From assembly GCA_046590575.1 (NCBI GenBank), contig JBKJUS010000203.1:1-32999 (forward strand): DNA of 32,999 bases, given 5' to 3'. This stretch comes from DATLNF01 sp046590575. GTDB taxonomy: Bacteria > Actinomycetota > Actinomycetes > BP-191. The notes below the pieces were generated by a model. That model searched no databases, had not been told where the DNA came from, and saw nothing but the letters and a program-made list of their open reading frames with translations. The translations under genes were made by a program, and so were the position numbers. Numbering within the stretch: the stretch's first letter is position 1; every line of letters begins with the position of its first letter. Below are positions 24,678 through 32,257 of this stretch, piece by piece.

Positions 24678-24768
24678 CGGCCACTCCAGGGGGACGCCAC
24701 GACGAGTTGGTCGTGGTCATGCTGCCCCAAACAGCCACGAAGGGCACTGTCGAGCGGCGACGGCGTGA

Positions 24769-25518
24769 TCAGGTGACCGTCAGCACGCCGTCCATTTCCG
24801 CATGCAAGGAGCAGAAGAACTGGTACGTCCCGGCCGCCAGGTCATAGGTCGCCCGGGCACCCTTGCGCCCCGGCGCGATCTCGGCACCGTCGAGTGCATC
24901 GGCATCCTCGTCCTCGCGAACCGAGATGTCGTGCGCGACTAAGTCCTTGTTCTCCAGGAAGAAGGTCACCGACCCGGCATCGACGCTGAGCTTCTCCGGC
25001 ACGAACTCGAAGTCCTCGGCCGTCACGACGACGTCCCCCTCGGCCTGGTCGTCGTCGGGCGCCACGAAGGCGCCGATGACGGCCACGATGAGCGCGACCC
25101 CGGCCAAGCCGGTGAGCACGGTACGGGTTCGCGCTCCGCCAGGCGCCGAGCCCCGACGCAGCGCCGCGATGGACACCGGCAAGGTCGGCAACGCCAGGAC
25201 CAGGAAGGCCGCGCTGAGGAAGAACTCGAGCGGGGAGGTGTATTGCACGATCCCGAAGACCAACCAGAACATGGTCGGGATCTGGAGCACGGAGATGACC
25301 AGCGCGAAGATGACCGGCCCCTTGCCGGCCGAGCGGCTCAGCCACGCTCCGGCGGCGCCGAACAGCACCGCAGCGATGATGAACGGTGGCGGCGGCGACA
25401 TGCCCGCGGCCAGCCCGATGGCGGTGATCGCGACGAGGACGCCGGCGTAGCCCAAGCACAGGAAGCGCAGCACACTGCGCCAGGTCGTACCCGTCTCGGC
25501 AGCGGTGTGCTCACTCAT
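24769..25518 (-). CDS. Membrane-anchored cupredoxin-like protein
   Basis: A 249-residue protein with about five transmembrane helices (residues about 15-40, 45-60, 68-92, 97-120 and 135-153) and a C-terminal cupredoxin domain (about 160-249). The type I copper ligand set is complete: His196 (VAHDISV) and Cys236, His239 and Met242 in FCSLHAEMDG. The domain probably lies outside the membrane and could carry or receive electrons, resembling the copper domain of respiratory quinol or nitrite enzymes, but no oxidase genes are near. The ATG at 25518 is supported by GAGGGGGG 5 nt upstream. The three acidic residues in REDEDADALD interrupt the usual loop. Its role is unknown. Confidence 0.84.
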   Translation of the reverse strand: MSEHTAAETGTTWRSVLRFLCLGYAGVLVAITAIGLAAGMSPPPPFIIAAVLFGAAGAWLSRSAGKGPVIFALVISVLQIPTMFWLVFGIVQYTSPLEFFLSAAFLVLALPTLPVSIAALRRGSAPGGARTRTVLTGLAGVALIVAVIGAFVAPDDDQAEGDVVVTAEDFEFVPEKLSVDAGSVTFFLENKDLVAHDISVREDEDADALDGAEIAPGRKGARATYDLAAGTYQFFCSLHAEMDGVLTVT

Positions 25519-25631
25519 TGAGGCCCCCCTCGATAGGTCAACCAATACCGCGAAGTGTGGCGCCTGCAAGGGCGCGTGTCAGCCCCGACAAGGGCGTGGC
25601 GCGCCGAAATTCTGGCTCCCGGAAACCCGGC

Positions 25632-26381
25632 TCAGCCTTCGGCGTAGCGCGACTCGGCGACCTCGGTGCCGTCGTGGTGGCCGGTGATCGCGAAGTCGGC
25701 GAAGACGTTGGGGGCGACCCGCTGCAACTCGCGCAGCATCGCGATGGCCAGCTCGCGGATCTCGACGTCGGCGTGCTGGCTGGCCCGCATGCGGATGAAG
25801 TGGCGCATCGCCCGGTAGTTGCCGGTGACCACAATGCGGGTCTCGGTGGCGTTGGGCAGCACGGCCCGGGCGGCCTGGCGGGCGTTCTTCTTCCGCGCCG
25901 TCACGTCGTCCCAGTCGGCGAACTTCTTCTCCAGCCCCTCCAGCAGGCGGGTGTACGAGTCGAGGGCGGCATCGCTGGCCTCGAGGAAGATCGCGTGGAG
26001 CTCCGGATCCTCGGCGATTACCGCCGGCTCGACCATGGCCGCGTCCTTCTCCGGGACATAGCGCTGCGAGAGCTGGCTGTAGGAAAAGTGCCGGTGCCGG
26101 ACCAGCTCGTGCGTCAGCGACCGCGAGGCGCCGGTGATGTAGAACGTCACGCTGCCGTGCTCCAACACGCTCAGGTGACCGACGTCGAGGATGTGCTCGA
26201 GGTAGCCGGAATTGGTCGCGGTCGAGGGGTTGGGCTTCTTCCACGACTGGTAGCAGGCGCGGCCAGCGAACTCTGCCAGCGCCTGCCCGCCGTCGGCGTC
26301 GGTCTCCCACGGCACGTCGGCCGGCGGGAAGAACTGCGTGGCGGCGATCAGCTGAACCCTCAGCGGGGCGATGTCGGGCAC
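25632..26381 (-). CDS. thyX: Flavin-dependent thymidylate synthase ThyX
   Basis: Makes dTMP from dUMP using methylenetetrahydrofolate and FAD/NADPH. The 249-residue protein has the ThyX signature RHR-x7-S at residues 95-105 (ELVRHRHFSYSQLSQRYVP), plus LEHILDVGHLSVLEHGSVTF and the C-terminal NYRAMRHFIRMRASQHADVEI. The GTG at 26381 is preceded by TTGGAG at 6 nt and fits the family N-terminus. An open upstream extension of 94 codons is not used. In related genomes thyX lies next to dapA; here about 6.4 kb of other genes separate them. It diverges from a GNAT gene across 120 bp. Confidence 0.96.
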   Translation of the reverse strand: MPDIAPLRVQLIAATQFFPPADVPWETDADGGQALAEFAGRACYQSWKKPNPSTATNSGYLEHILDVGHLSVLEHGSVTFYITGASRSLTHELVRHRHFSYSQLSQRYVPEKDAAMVEPAVIAEDPELHAIFLEASDAALDSYTRLLEGLEKKFADWDDVTARKKNARQAARAVLPNATETRIVVTGNYRAMRHFIRMRASQHADVEIRELAIAMLRELQRVAPNVFADFAITGHHDGTEVAESRYAEG

Positions 26382-26501
26382 GAGCGCTCCAAGATCGTGG
26401 ACGGGAGCTGCCCGCGGAGGCCCGGGGAAGAGCGAGCGGCAGGACTCCACTCTACCCTCGGCCAGAGATACCCCGGTGTCGACACTGCGAGAATCGCGGC
26501 C

Positions 26502-27041
26502 ATGAGGGTGAAGATCCGCGGACTGCAGGAGGACGACGCGTTGGCCCTTGCCGCGATGCACCTGGCGACCTGGCGGGCGGCGTACGGCGACCTGGTCCCA
26601 CCCGGCGCTTTCGACCGGGTCGACCTGACCGAGCGGGCCGACCGCTGGCGCACTATCGCCCAAGCAGACGAGCCGGCACGACGTACCCTCGTCGCGCCTG
26701 ACGGGACGTCGATTGCCGGTTTCGTCAGCGTCGGGTCGTCCCGCGACGACGACCTCCCGGACTCGGCTGAGGTGTACGCCCTCTACGTCGAGCAGTCACG
26801 ATGGGGCACCGACTTGGGATGGCGGCTCCTGAGCGCTGCACTCGATGTGGTCACCGAGCAAGGGCACTCCCAGGCCCACCTGTGGGTTCTCCAGGACAAC
26901 CCGCGAGCGAGGACGTTCTACGAGCGGGCCGGGTTCACTGTCGACGGCACAACGAAAGACATCGACCTGTTCGGGGTGACGCTGCCCGAGGTCCGCTACC
27001 GCCGGCCTCTCGGCGAGAAGGCGCCGCCGCGTGCTCGATAG
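26502..27041 (+). CDS. GNAT family N-acetyltransferase
   Basis: A 179-residue acetyltransferase of unknown substrate. The fold is shown by the N-terminal IRGLQEDDALALAAMHLATW (alpha1 entry), VYALYVEQSRWGTDLGWRLL (motif A, pyrophosphate loop of acetyl-CoA) and LWVLQDNPRARTFYERAGF (motif B), followed by the closing strand KDIDLFGVTLPEVRYRRPL. The ATG at 26502 has no clear ribosome-binding site; GAGAAT lies 7 nt upstream and may be a leaderless -10. It starts 120 bp from the divergent thyX and ends 9 bp before the SDR gene, with the -10 of the SDR lying on its stop codon. Confidence 0.86.
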   Translation: MRVKIRGLQEDDALALAAMHLATWRAAYGDLVPPGAFDRVDLTERADRWRTIAQADEPARRTLVAPDGTSIAGFVSVGSSRDDDLPDSAEVYALYVEQSRWGTDLGWRLLSAALDVVTEQGHSQAHLWVLQDNPRARTFYERAGFTVDGTTKDIDLFGVTLPEVRYRRPLGEKAPPRAR

Positions 27042-27044
27042 GGT
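27039..27044 (+). promoter_or_regulatory. -10 element of leaderless SDR promoter
   Basis: TAGGGT begins on the TAG stop codon of the preceding GNAT gene and lies exactly 6 nt before the ATG at 27051. No Shine-Dalgarno sequence is present. Confidence 0.5.
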
Positions 27045-27050
27045 GCGGTC

Positions 27051-28046
27051 ATGACCTCCTTGCTCATCCTGGGCGGCACCAGCTTCGTGGGCCGGCACAT
27101 CGTCGAGTCGGCTCTCGACGGCGGCCACGAAGTGACCGTCTTCAACCGGGGGCAGACCAACAGCGAGCTCTTTCCGGGCGTCGAGCGGCTGACCGGAGAC
27201 CGCAGCACCGGCGACTACGCCTCACTGAGCGGGCGGGGCTGGGACGCGTGCATCGACGTCAATGCCTACTTCCCGCACCAGGTGCGCGATGTCGCTGCGG
27301 TCATCGCAGATGCTGTCAGTCACTACACCTACATCTCGACCGTGTCGGTCTACCGGCCCAGCCGACGGCCGACCGACGAGACCTCGCCCCTGTTGGACAC
27401 CGCTCCCGGCGAGGGCGCCACCGGGATCACCGGCGAGACCTATGGTCCGCTCAAGGTGCTCTGCGAACAGGCGACCCACGAGCTGTTCGACGGCCGACTC
27501 ACCGTCGTACGCCCGGGCGTCGTGGCCGGCCCTCATGACCCGACCGGTCGATTCACCGCATGGGTACGTCGACTGACCCGGCCCGGGCCGATGCTCGCCA
27601 GCCGCCCGGACTCTCCGGTGCAGGTGATCCACGGCCGCGACCTCGGCAACTTCGTGGTCGGCGTCACGACCGCTGCGACTGCCGGGACTTTCAATGCCAC
27701 CGGTCCCACGTCGGCCGGGCTCACCCTCTCCGAGGTCATCGACGTCTGCGCCGAGGCGGCCGCTGTGGTCCGTCCCGAGGTCGTGTGGGTCGATGAGGAC
27801 TTCGTAGCAGCGCACGACGTGCCGCTGCCGCTCTTCCTACCGCGGAGCGCCGAGAGCGACGGCCTCTTCCACGCTGCCTGCAAGCGAGCCACTGGCGCCG
27901 GGCTGGTCAACCGGCCGTTGCTGGCGACGGCATCCGACACGTTGGCCTGGCTCCGCACGCCCGGCGAGGACACGAAGCACGTCGAGCTGCTGACGGCCGA
28001 GCGGGAGAGTGAGCTGCTGGCTCTCTGGGCCAAGCAGAGCATCTAG
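27051..28046 (+). CDS. NAD(P)-dependent epimerase/reductase (atypical SDR)
   Basis: A 331-residue Rossmann-fold oxidoreductase of the extended/atypical short-chain dehydrogenase group. It has the nucleotide-binding LLILGGTSFVGRHIVE (GGTSFVG, residues 8-14), a YISTVSVY strand and the YGPLK motif (Tyr131-x3-Lys135) as the likely catalytic pair. Later parts (VRPGVVAGPHDPTGRFTAWV, VIHGRDLGNFVVG) resemble NAD-dependent epimerases. The substrate is unknown. The DUF2277 gene follows after 10 bp with an AGGAGG, so the two may form an operon with DUF2461. Confidence 0.87.
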   Translation: MTSLLILGGTSFVGRHIVESALDGGHEVTVFNRGQTNSELFPGVERLTGDRSTGDYASLSGRGWDACIDVNAYFPHQVRDVAAVIADAVSHYTYISTVSVYRPSRRPTDETSPLLDTAPGEGATGITGETYGPLKVLCEQATHELFDGRLTVVRPGVVAGPHDPTGRFTAWVRRLTRPGPMLASRPDSPVQVIHGRDLGNFVVGVTTAATAGTFNATGPTSAGLTLSEVIDVCAEAAAVVRPEVVWVDEDFVAAHDVPLPLFLPRSAESDGLFHAACKRATGAGLVNRPLLATASDTLAWLRTPGEDTKHVELLTAERESELLALWAKQSI

Positions 28047-28056
28047 GAGGTCTCGC

Positions 28057-28266
28057 ATGTGCCGGAGCATCAAGACCCTGCGCGGGCAGGAGCCCGCACC
28101 GACGCCGGACGAGGTCGTCGCTGCCGCGCGGCAGTACGTCCGCAAGCTGAGTGGCTACCGCGAGCCATCCCAGAAGAACGCCGAGGCGTTCGAGCTGGCC
28201 GTGCACGAGGTCGCCGACACCACCCGGCGGCTGCTGGAGGCGGTCGGGCAGCCGGTCGCTACGTGA
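28057..28266 (+). CDS. DUF2277 family protein
   Basis: A 69-residue protein starting MCRSIKTLRGQEPAPTPDEV, followed by AARQYVRKLSGYREPSQKNA. This matches the DUF2277 family (typically MCRNI-x-L ... QYVRKISG). The function is unknown; I see no catalytic motif beyond the conserved Cys2. AGGAGG lies 6 nt before the ATG, an excellent ribosome-binding site. The stop overlaps the GTG of the DUF2461 gene by 4 nt, so it is translationally coupled to it. Confidence 0.9.
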   Translation: MCRSIKTLRGQEPAPTPDEVVAAARQYVRKLSGYREPSQKNAEAFELAVHEVADTTRRLLEAVGQPVAT

Positions 28267-28907
28267 CCTTCACCGGGTGGCCACCCTCCGCCATCGCCTT
28301 CTTCGAAGGTCTCGAGGTCGACAACTCGCGTGACTACTGGCAGGCGCACAAGGCGGTGTACGACGACGAGGTTCGCGCGCCGCTCGAGGCGCTCGTGGCA
28401 GATCTGGTGCCGGAGTTCGGTCCGGCTGTGCTGTTCCGCCCCTACCGGGACGTGCGGTTCTCCGCGGACAAGTCGCCGTACAAGACACAGGTCGCGGCAG
28501 TATTCGGCGACACCGGGGACGGCGCCTTCTACGTGCAGCTCTCCGCCGATGGGCTAATGACCGGAGCTGGCCTGCATGTCATGACGCCGGACCAGGTGGG
28601 CCGCCTGCGACGGGCGATCGACCATGAGAACAGCGGGCAGCAGCTCAGCGACGTGGTCGGTGCGCTGGTCCGTGACGGCTTCGAGCAGGGCGGCGACCAG
28701 CTCAAGACTGCGCCGCGCGGCTATCCGAAGGACCACCCACGCATCGCCCTGCTGCGCTACCGGTCTTGCTTCGTGCTACGACAGCACAGCCCGACCCGCT
28801 GGCTGCACACCGCGAAGGCGCGCGACGTCGTACGCGAGGACTGGCTCGCGGCGCGGCCCCTGGTCGACTGGCTGCGCGAGCACGTCGGGTCAGCGGCCGG
28901 ACCCTAG
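28263..28907 (+). CDS. DUF2461 family protein
   Basis: A 214-residue protein of the DUF2461 (TIGR02453) family. The start contains FTGWPPSAIAFFEGLEVDN, followed by the family signature RPYRDVRFSADKSPYKTQ. DGLMTGAGLHVMTPDQVGRL and GYPKDHPRIALLRYRSCFVL lie further on, with a basic/aromatic C-terminus. The function is not established. The GTG start overlaps the DUF2277 stop (GTGA), which fixes it, and translation depends on the upstream gene. The length is normal for the family. Confidence 0.9.
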   Translation: MTFTGWPPSAIAFFEGLEVDNSRDYWQAHKAVYDDEVRAPLEALVADLVPEFGPAVLFRPYRDVRFSADKSPYKTQVAAVFGDTGDGAFYVQLSADGLMTGAGLHVMTPDQVGRLRRAIDHENSGQQLSDVVGALVRDGFEQGGDQLKTAPRGYPKDHPRIALLRYRSCFVLRQHSPTRWLHTAKARDVVREDWLAARPLVDWLREHVGSAAGP

Positions 28908-28939
28908 CCGCGCGGCATCCACGCGAATGCCTGGGGGCG

Positions 28940-28945
28940 TACCGT
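28940..28945 (+). promoter_or_regulatory. -10 element of leaderless promoter for the repeat protein
   Basis: TACCGT lies 6 nt (CCGAGC) before the ATG at 28952, with no ribosome-binding site. The gap after the DUF2461 stop is 44 bp. Confidence 0.5.
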
Positions 28946-28951
28946 CCGAGC

Positions 28952-29305
28952 ATGCCTGATGACATCGACCTCGCCGCGCTCCGCCGACTTGCGGAGGAGG
29001 GCAATGACGAAGCCGCCGATCGCCTTGCTGCGCTCGCAGTGGTCCGCGAAGACCAGATCGAGTTGAAGCACCTCGTCGACGCGGGGAACGAGATGGCGGC
29101 AGACGGCTTGGCCAAGTTGGCCGCAGAGCGCGATGACGTCGACACACTGAACTACCTCATCGACGCGGGCAATGAGCTGGCCGCTGACCTTCTGGCCGGC
29201 CGTGCTGCCGCAGGCCGCGACCTCGACACGTTGCATCGGCTCGCAGATGAAGGCAGCGAGGTTGCCGGGAAGCACCTCAGCCGACTCATCGGCGAGACGG
29301 AGTAG
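28952..29305 (+). CDS. Small protein of four tandem 28-residue helical repeats
   Basis: A 117-residue acidic protein made almost entirely of tandem repeats beginning at residue about 10. Three full units of 28 residues and a fourth of 24 share the pattern L-x2-L-x(2)-GN(E/D)-x-AAD-x-LA-x-LA: LRRLAEEGNDEAADRLAALA, LKHLVDAGNEMAADGLAKLA, LNYLIDAGNELAADLLAGRA and LHRLADEGSEVAGKHLSRLI. The period and helix-turn-helix rhythm resemble Sel1/HEAT/ankyrin-type solenoids, suggesting a protein-binding scaffold. I know of no named function. The start is supported by TACCGT 6 nt upstream. The gene lies alone, converging on dapB. Confidence 0.82.
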   Translation: MPDDIDLAALRRLAEEGNDEAADRLAALAVVREDQIELKHLVDAGNEMAADGLAKLAAERDDVDTLNYLIDAGNELAADLLAGRAAAGRDLDTLHRLADEGSEVAGKHLSRLIGETE

Positions 29306-29373
29306 CCGCTCGTTGATTGCCTCTCATCGGCTGTCCAAACCTGGTGTAACCCTTGCGCAGCAAAGGATCGGAG

Positions 29374-30111
29374 TTAGAGCTCCAGCAGGTCATCGATGCC
29401 GACGGTGAGCCCTGGTCTCGACAGGACGGCGCGCACGGCAAGCAGCAGGCCGGGCATGAAGGAGGACCGGTCGAACGAGTCGTGGCGGATCGTCAGGGTC
29501 TCCCCCGGCGAGCCGAACAGCACCTCCTGGTGCGCCACGAGACCTGCAGCGCGCACCGAGTGCACCGGCACGCCGTCGACGCTCGCGCCGCGCGCGCCGT
29601 CGAGGGAGTCGCTGGTCGCGTCCGGCGCCGGCGCTCTCCCCGACTCGGCGCGGGCCGCAGCGATGAGCTCCGCCGTACGCCGAGCCGTGCCACTCGGCGC
29701 ATCCGCCTTGCCGGGGTGGTGCAGCTCGATGATCTCGACCGAGTCGAAGTAGGGCGCCGCCTGCGCGGCGAACTTCATCATCAACACGGCGCCGAGGCCG
29801 AAGTTAGGGGCAATCACGACGCCGACGTCCGGGTGGTCCCCCAGCCAGCCGCGCACCGTGTCGAGGCGGGCGGTGGTGAAGCCGGTCGTGCCGACGACGC
29901 AGTGCCGACCGTCGGCGATACACCAGCGCAGGTTGTCCATGACGACGTCCGGGTGGGTGAAGTCGATGACGACGTCGGCCGCCGAGAGCGCAGCCAGAGG
30001 ATCGCCGGCGTCGACCGCCGCAACGAGCTCTAGGTCATCGGCGTCCGTGACGGCACGGCAGACCTCGGCCCCCATCCGTCCGCGCGCGCCCAGCAACCCG
30101 ATCTTCGTCAC
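29374..30111 (-). CDS. dapB: 4-hydroxy-tetrahydrodipicolinate reductase
   Basis: Second committed step of the diaminopimelate/lysine pathway, NAD(P)H-dependent. The 245-residue protein has the nucleotide-binding GLLGARGRMG (residues 5-14), GTTG at 74-77, APNFGLGAVL, and the signature ELHHPGKADAPSGTARRTAE (129-148) with His131/His132 and Lys135 at the active site. The GTG at 30111 is preceded by GGAGG at 8 nt; the longer open frame (to 30174) is not used. pepR lies 147 bp upstream on the same strand, as in M. tuberculosis and Streptomyces, where pnp-pepR-dapB is conserved. The partner dapA lies 10 kb to the left. Confidence 0.96.
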   Translation of the reverse strand: MTKIGLLGARGRMGAEVCRAVTDADDLELVAAVDAGDPLAALSAADVVIDFTHPDVVMDNLRWCIADGRHCVVGTTGFTTARLDTVRGWLGDHPDVGVVIAPNFGLGAVLMMKFAAQAAPYFDSVEIIELHHPGKADAPSGTARRTAELIAAARAESGRAPAPDATSDSLDGARGASVDGVPVHSVRAAGLVAHQEVLFGSPGETLTIRHDSFDRSSFMPGLLLAVRAVLSRPGLTVGIDDLLEL

Positions 30112-30258
30112 CAAGGCATCCTCCCACTGTTCACCCGACGCGCCTGTGGGCAACGGGGTCGCGCGCCGCAGCACCGCGGACCTCGGGATTCCACCCCGCC
30201 CGCAGTGTGGACGAGAAGAGTCCGCAGCGCGGTGAAGATTTCGCCACTTGCGCCCGGG

Positions 30259-31572
30259 TCAGGCGACGGCGAAGGCGAAGTCCTCGTCATCGAAGGGACC
30301 GATCACGGCGAGACCCATCGCTCCGGAGATGACTTCGCCGGCCACCGCCCGGACGTCGTCGAGGGTGACCGCGTCGACCCGGCCGATGATGTCGTCGACG
30401 GTGAGAATCTCGCCGTAGACCAGCTCGCCCTTGCCGAGGCGGCTCATCCGGGAGCTGGTGTCCTCGAGGCCGAGCACCATGGATCCCTTGAGCTGGCCCT
30501 TGGCTCGAGCGAGCTCTTCATCGGTCACCCCACCGGTGACGATCATGTCCAGCTGTTCACGGCAGAGCCCCAGCACCTCGTGCACCTTGCCGGGGGCGCA
30601 GCCGGCGTACACGCCGAAGAGTCCCGCATCGGCGTACTGCGCGTGGTAGCTGTAGACGGAGTAGGCGAGGCCACGCTTCTCGCGCACCTCCTGGAACAGC
30701 CGCGAGCTCATCCCGCCGCCGAGGGCGTTGTTCAGCACCGCCAGCGCATACCGACGCTCGTCACCGCGTGCGATGCCGCCGGTGCCGAGGACGAGGTGCG
30801 CCTGCTCGGTCGGTCGACGGGTGACCTGCACGCCACCGCTCACCGCCGGCCGCCCGGTTCCGGCGCGCGGCGGAGCGGGCACGGCATCGGTGTCGTCGAG
30901 CATCCCCGCGGCCCCAAAGGCCTTGCGCACCAGCCGCACCAGAGCGATGTGGTCGAGGTTGCCCGCCGCAGCGACCACCATGTCGGCCGCCCGGTAACGA
31001 CGCCGCCAGTAGCCGTGCACCCCGCTGCGGGTCATTCCTTCGATCGAGGACACCGTGCCGATGACCGGGCGTCCGAGCGGGTGCTGCCCGAACATCGCCG
31101 CGGCGAAGGCGTCGTGCACGACGTCGTCCGGCTGGTCGTCGTGCATGGCGATCTCTTCGAGGATGACCCCGCGCTCGGAGTCGACATCACCTTTCGAGAT
31201 GAGCGACGAGCCCACCATGTCGGCCAGCACGTCGACCGCTAAGGGCAGGTCGGTGTCGAGCACCCGCGCGTAATAGCAGGTGTACTCCTTCGCGGTGAAC
31301 GCGTTCATCTCACCGCCGACAGCGTCCATGACAGCCGCGATCTCCAGCGCGTCACGGCTGGGCGTGCCCTTGAAGAGCAAGTGCTCGAGGAAGTGCGACG
31401 CGCCCGCCAGCCGTGGCGTCTCGTCGCGCGACCCGACCCCGACCCAGATGCCGAAGGCCACCGACCGCACCTGCGGCATCGACTCGGTGATGACCCGAAG
31501 TCCCCCCGGGAGGACGGTACGGCGAATGACCGCACCGTCCTGTCCGGAGGACAGCACCTGGGTACGCGCCAC
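30259..31572 (-). CDS. pepR: M16 family zinc peptidase (PepR)
   Basis: A 437-residue insulinase/pitrilysin-family metallopeptidase. The inverted zinc motif HFLEH (His60-x2-Glu63-His64) in GASHFLEHLLFKGT is intact, with the distal Glu in ERGVILEEIAMHDD, and the second M16 domain (LGGGMSSRLFQEVREKRGLA, the C-terminal R/Y motif region) is complete. It corresponds to the conserved gene after pnp (M. tuberculosis Rv2782c). Mitochondrial homologues process presequences; the bacterial substrate is unknown. The GTG at 31572 lies 5 nt after the pnp stop. A diverged second copy of the N-terminus lies at 32917-32999 in opposite orientation. Confidence 0.94.
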   Translation of the reverse strand: MARTQVLSSGQDGAVIRRTVLPGGLRVITESMPQVRSVAFGIWVGVGSRDETPRLAGASHFLEHLLFKGTPSRDALEIAAVMDAVGGEMNAFTAKEYTCYYARVLDTDLPLAVDVLADMVGSSLISKGDVDSERGVILEEIAMHDDQPDDVVHDAFAAAMFGQHPLGRPVIGTVSSIEGMTRSGVHGYWRRRYRAADMVVAAAGNLDHIALVRLVRKAFGAAGMLDDTDAVPAPPRAGTGRPAVSGGVQVTRRPTEQAHLVLGTGGIARGDERRYALAVLNNALGGGMSSRLFQEVREKRGLAYSVYSYHAQYADAGLFGVYAGCAPGKVHEVLGLCREQLDMIVTGGVTDEELARAKGQLKGSMVLGLEDTSSRMSRLGKGELVYGEILTVDDIIGRVDAVTLDDVRAVAGEVISGAMGLAVIGPFDDEDFAFAVA

Positions 31573-31577
31573 GCGGG

Positions 31578-32257
31578 CTAGGACTCGACCGGTGCGTCGG
31601 CCGTGGGCGCAGCGTCGGCCGTGGGCCCAGAGTCTTCCACTGGCGCGAGGCTGATCTTGCCGCGCTGGTCGATCTCGACGATCTCGACCTGGATCTTGTC
31701 GCCCACATTGACTGCGTCCTCGACCTTGCTCAGACGCTTGCCCTTGCCGAGCTTGGAGATGTGCACGAGGCCGTCCTTGCCAGGCAGCAGGGAGACGAAG
31801 GCACCGAACGCCGTCGTCTTGACCACCGTGCCGAGGAAGCGCTCGCCCACCAGCGGCATCGTCGGGCTGACGATGGCGCGGATCGCGGCGAGAGCGGCTT
31901 CGGCCTTGCGACCGTCGGTTGCGCCGATGTAGATCGTGCCGTCATCCTCGATCGTCAGGTCAGCACCGGTGTCCGCCTGGATCTGGTTGATGACCTTGCC
32001 CTTCGGCCCGATCACCTCGCCGATCTTGTCGACCGGGATCTTCTCGGTGAGGATCCGCGGCGCGTACGGCGACATCTCGGCTGGACCGTCGATCTCCTCG
32101 AGCATGACATCGAGAATGGTCTGGCGGGCGTCGTACGCCTGCTTGAGCGCCGCTCCGAGAACTGAGGCGGGGATGCCCTCCAGCTTGGTGTCGAGCTGCA
32201 ACGCGGTGACGAAATCACGGGTGCCGGCGACCTTGAAGTCCATGTCGCCGAACGCGT
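31578..32257 (-). CDS. pnp: Polynucleotide phosphorylase C-terminal part, left copy (5' end replaced at junction)
   Basis: The last ~226 codons of polyribonucleotide nucleotidyltransferase, the phosphorolytic 3'-5' exoribonuclease. The end of the second RNase PH domain (FGDMDFKVAGTRDFVTALQL), a helical linker, the KH domain (KIGEVIGPKGKVINQIQADT, GxxG loop) and the S1 domain (GTVVKTTAFGAFVSLLPGKD) are all present. The tail has an imperfect TADA-type repeat. Upstream coding sequence ends abruptly at about 32257, where a reversed, diverged copy of the same gene begins. The gene is therefore not complete in this window, although the normal pnp-pepR order holds. An ATG at 32243 (MDFKVAG) is internal, not the true start. 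Confidence 0.92.
32252..32257. other. Inverted junction between two diverged pnp copies (ACGCGT palindrome)
   Basis: Left of here the sequence is pnp on the minus strand, reaching codons for A-F-G of the AFGDMDF motif. Right of here it is pnp on the plus strand, starting at the Arg of GTRDFVTALQ. The two coding sequences meet at ACGCGT, which can be read as the expected codons of both copies, so six bases of palindromic microhomology sit on the join. Confidence 0.75.

Noticed and set aside
24697..24716. Hairpin CCACGAC-N6-GTCGTGG as terminator of the cupredoxin gene
   Set aside because: The stem is only 7 bp without a T-tract, and it lies close to the start of the GCS2 gene. In GC-rich DNA this is weak evidence.
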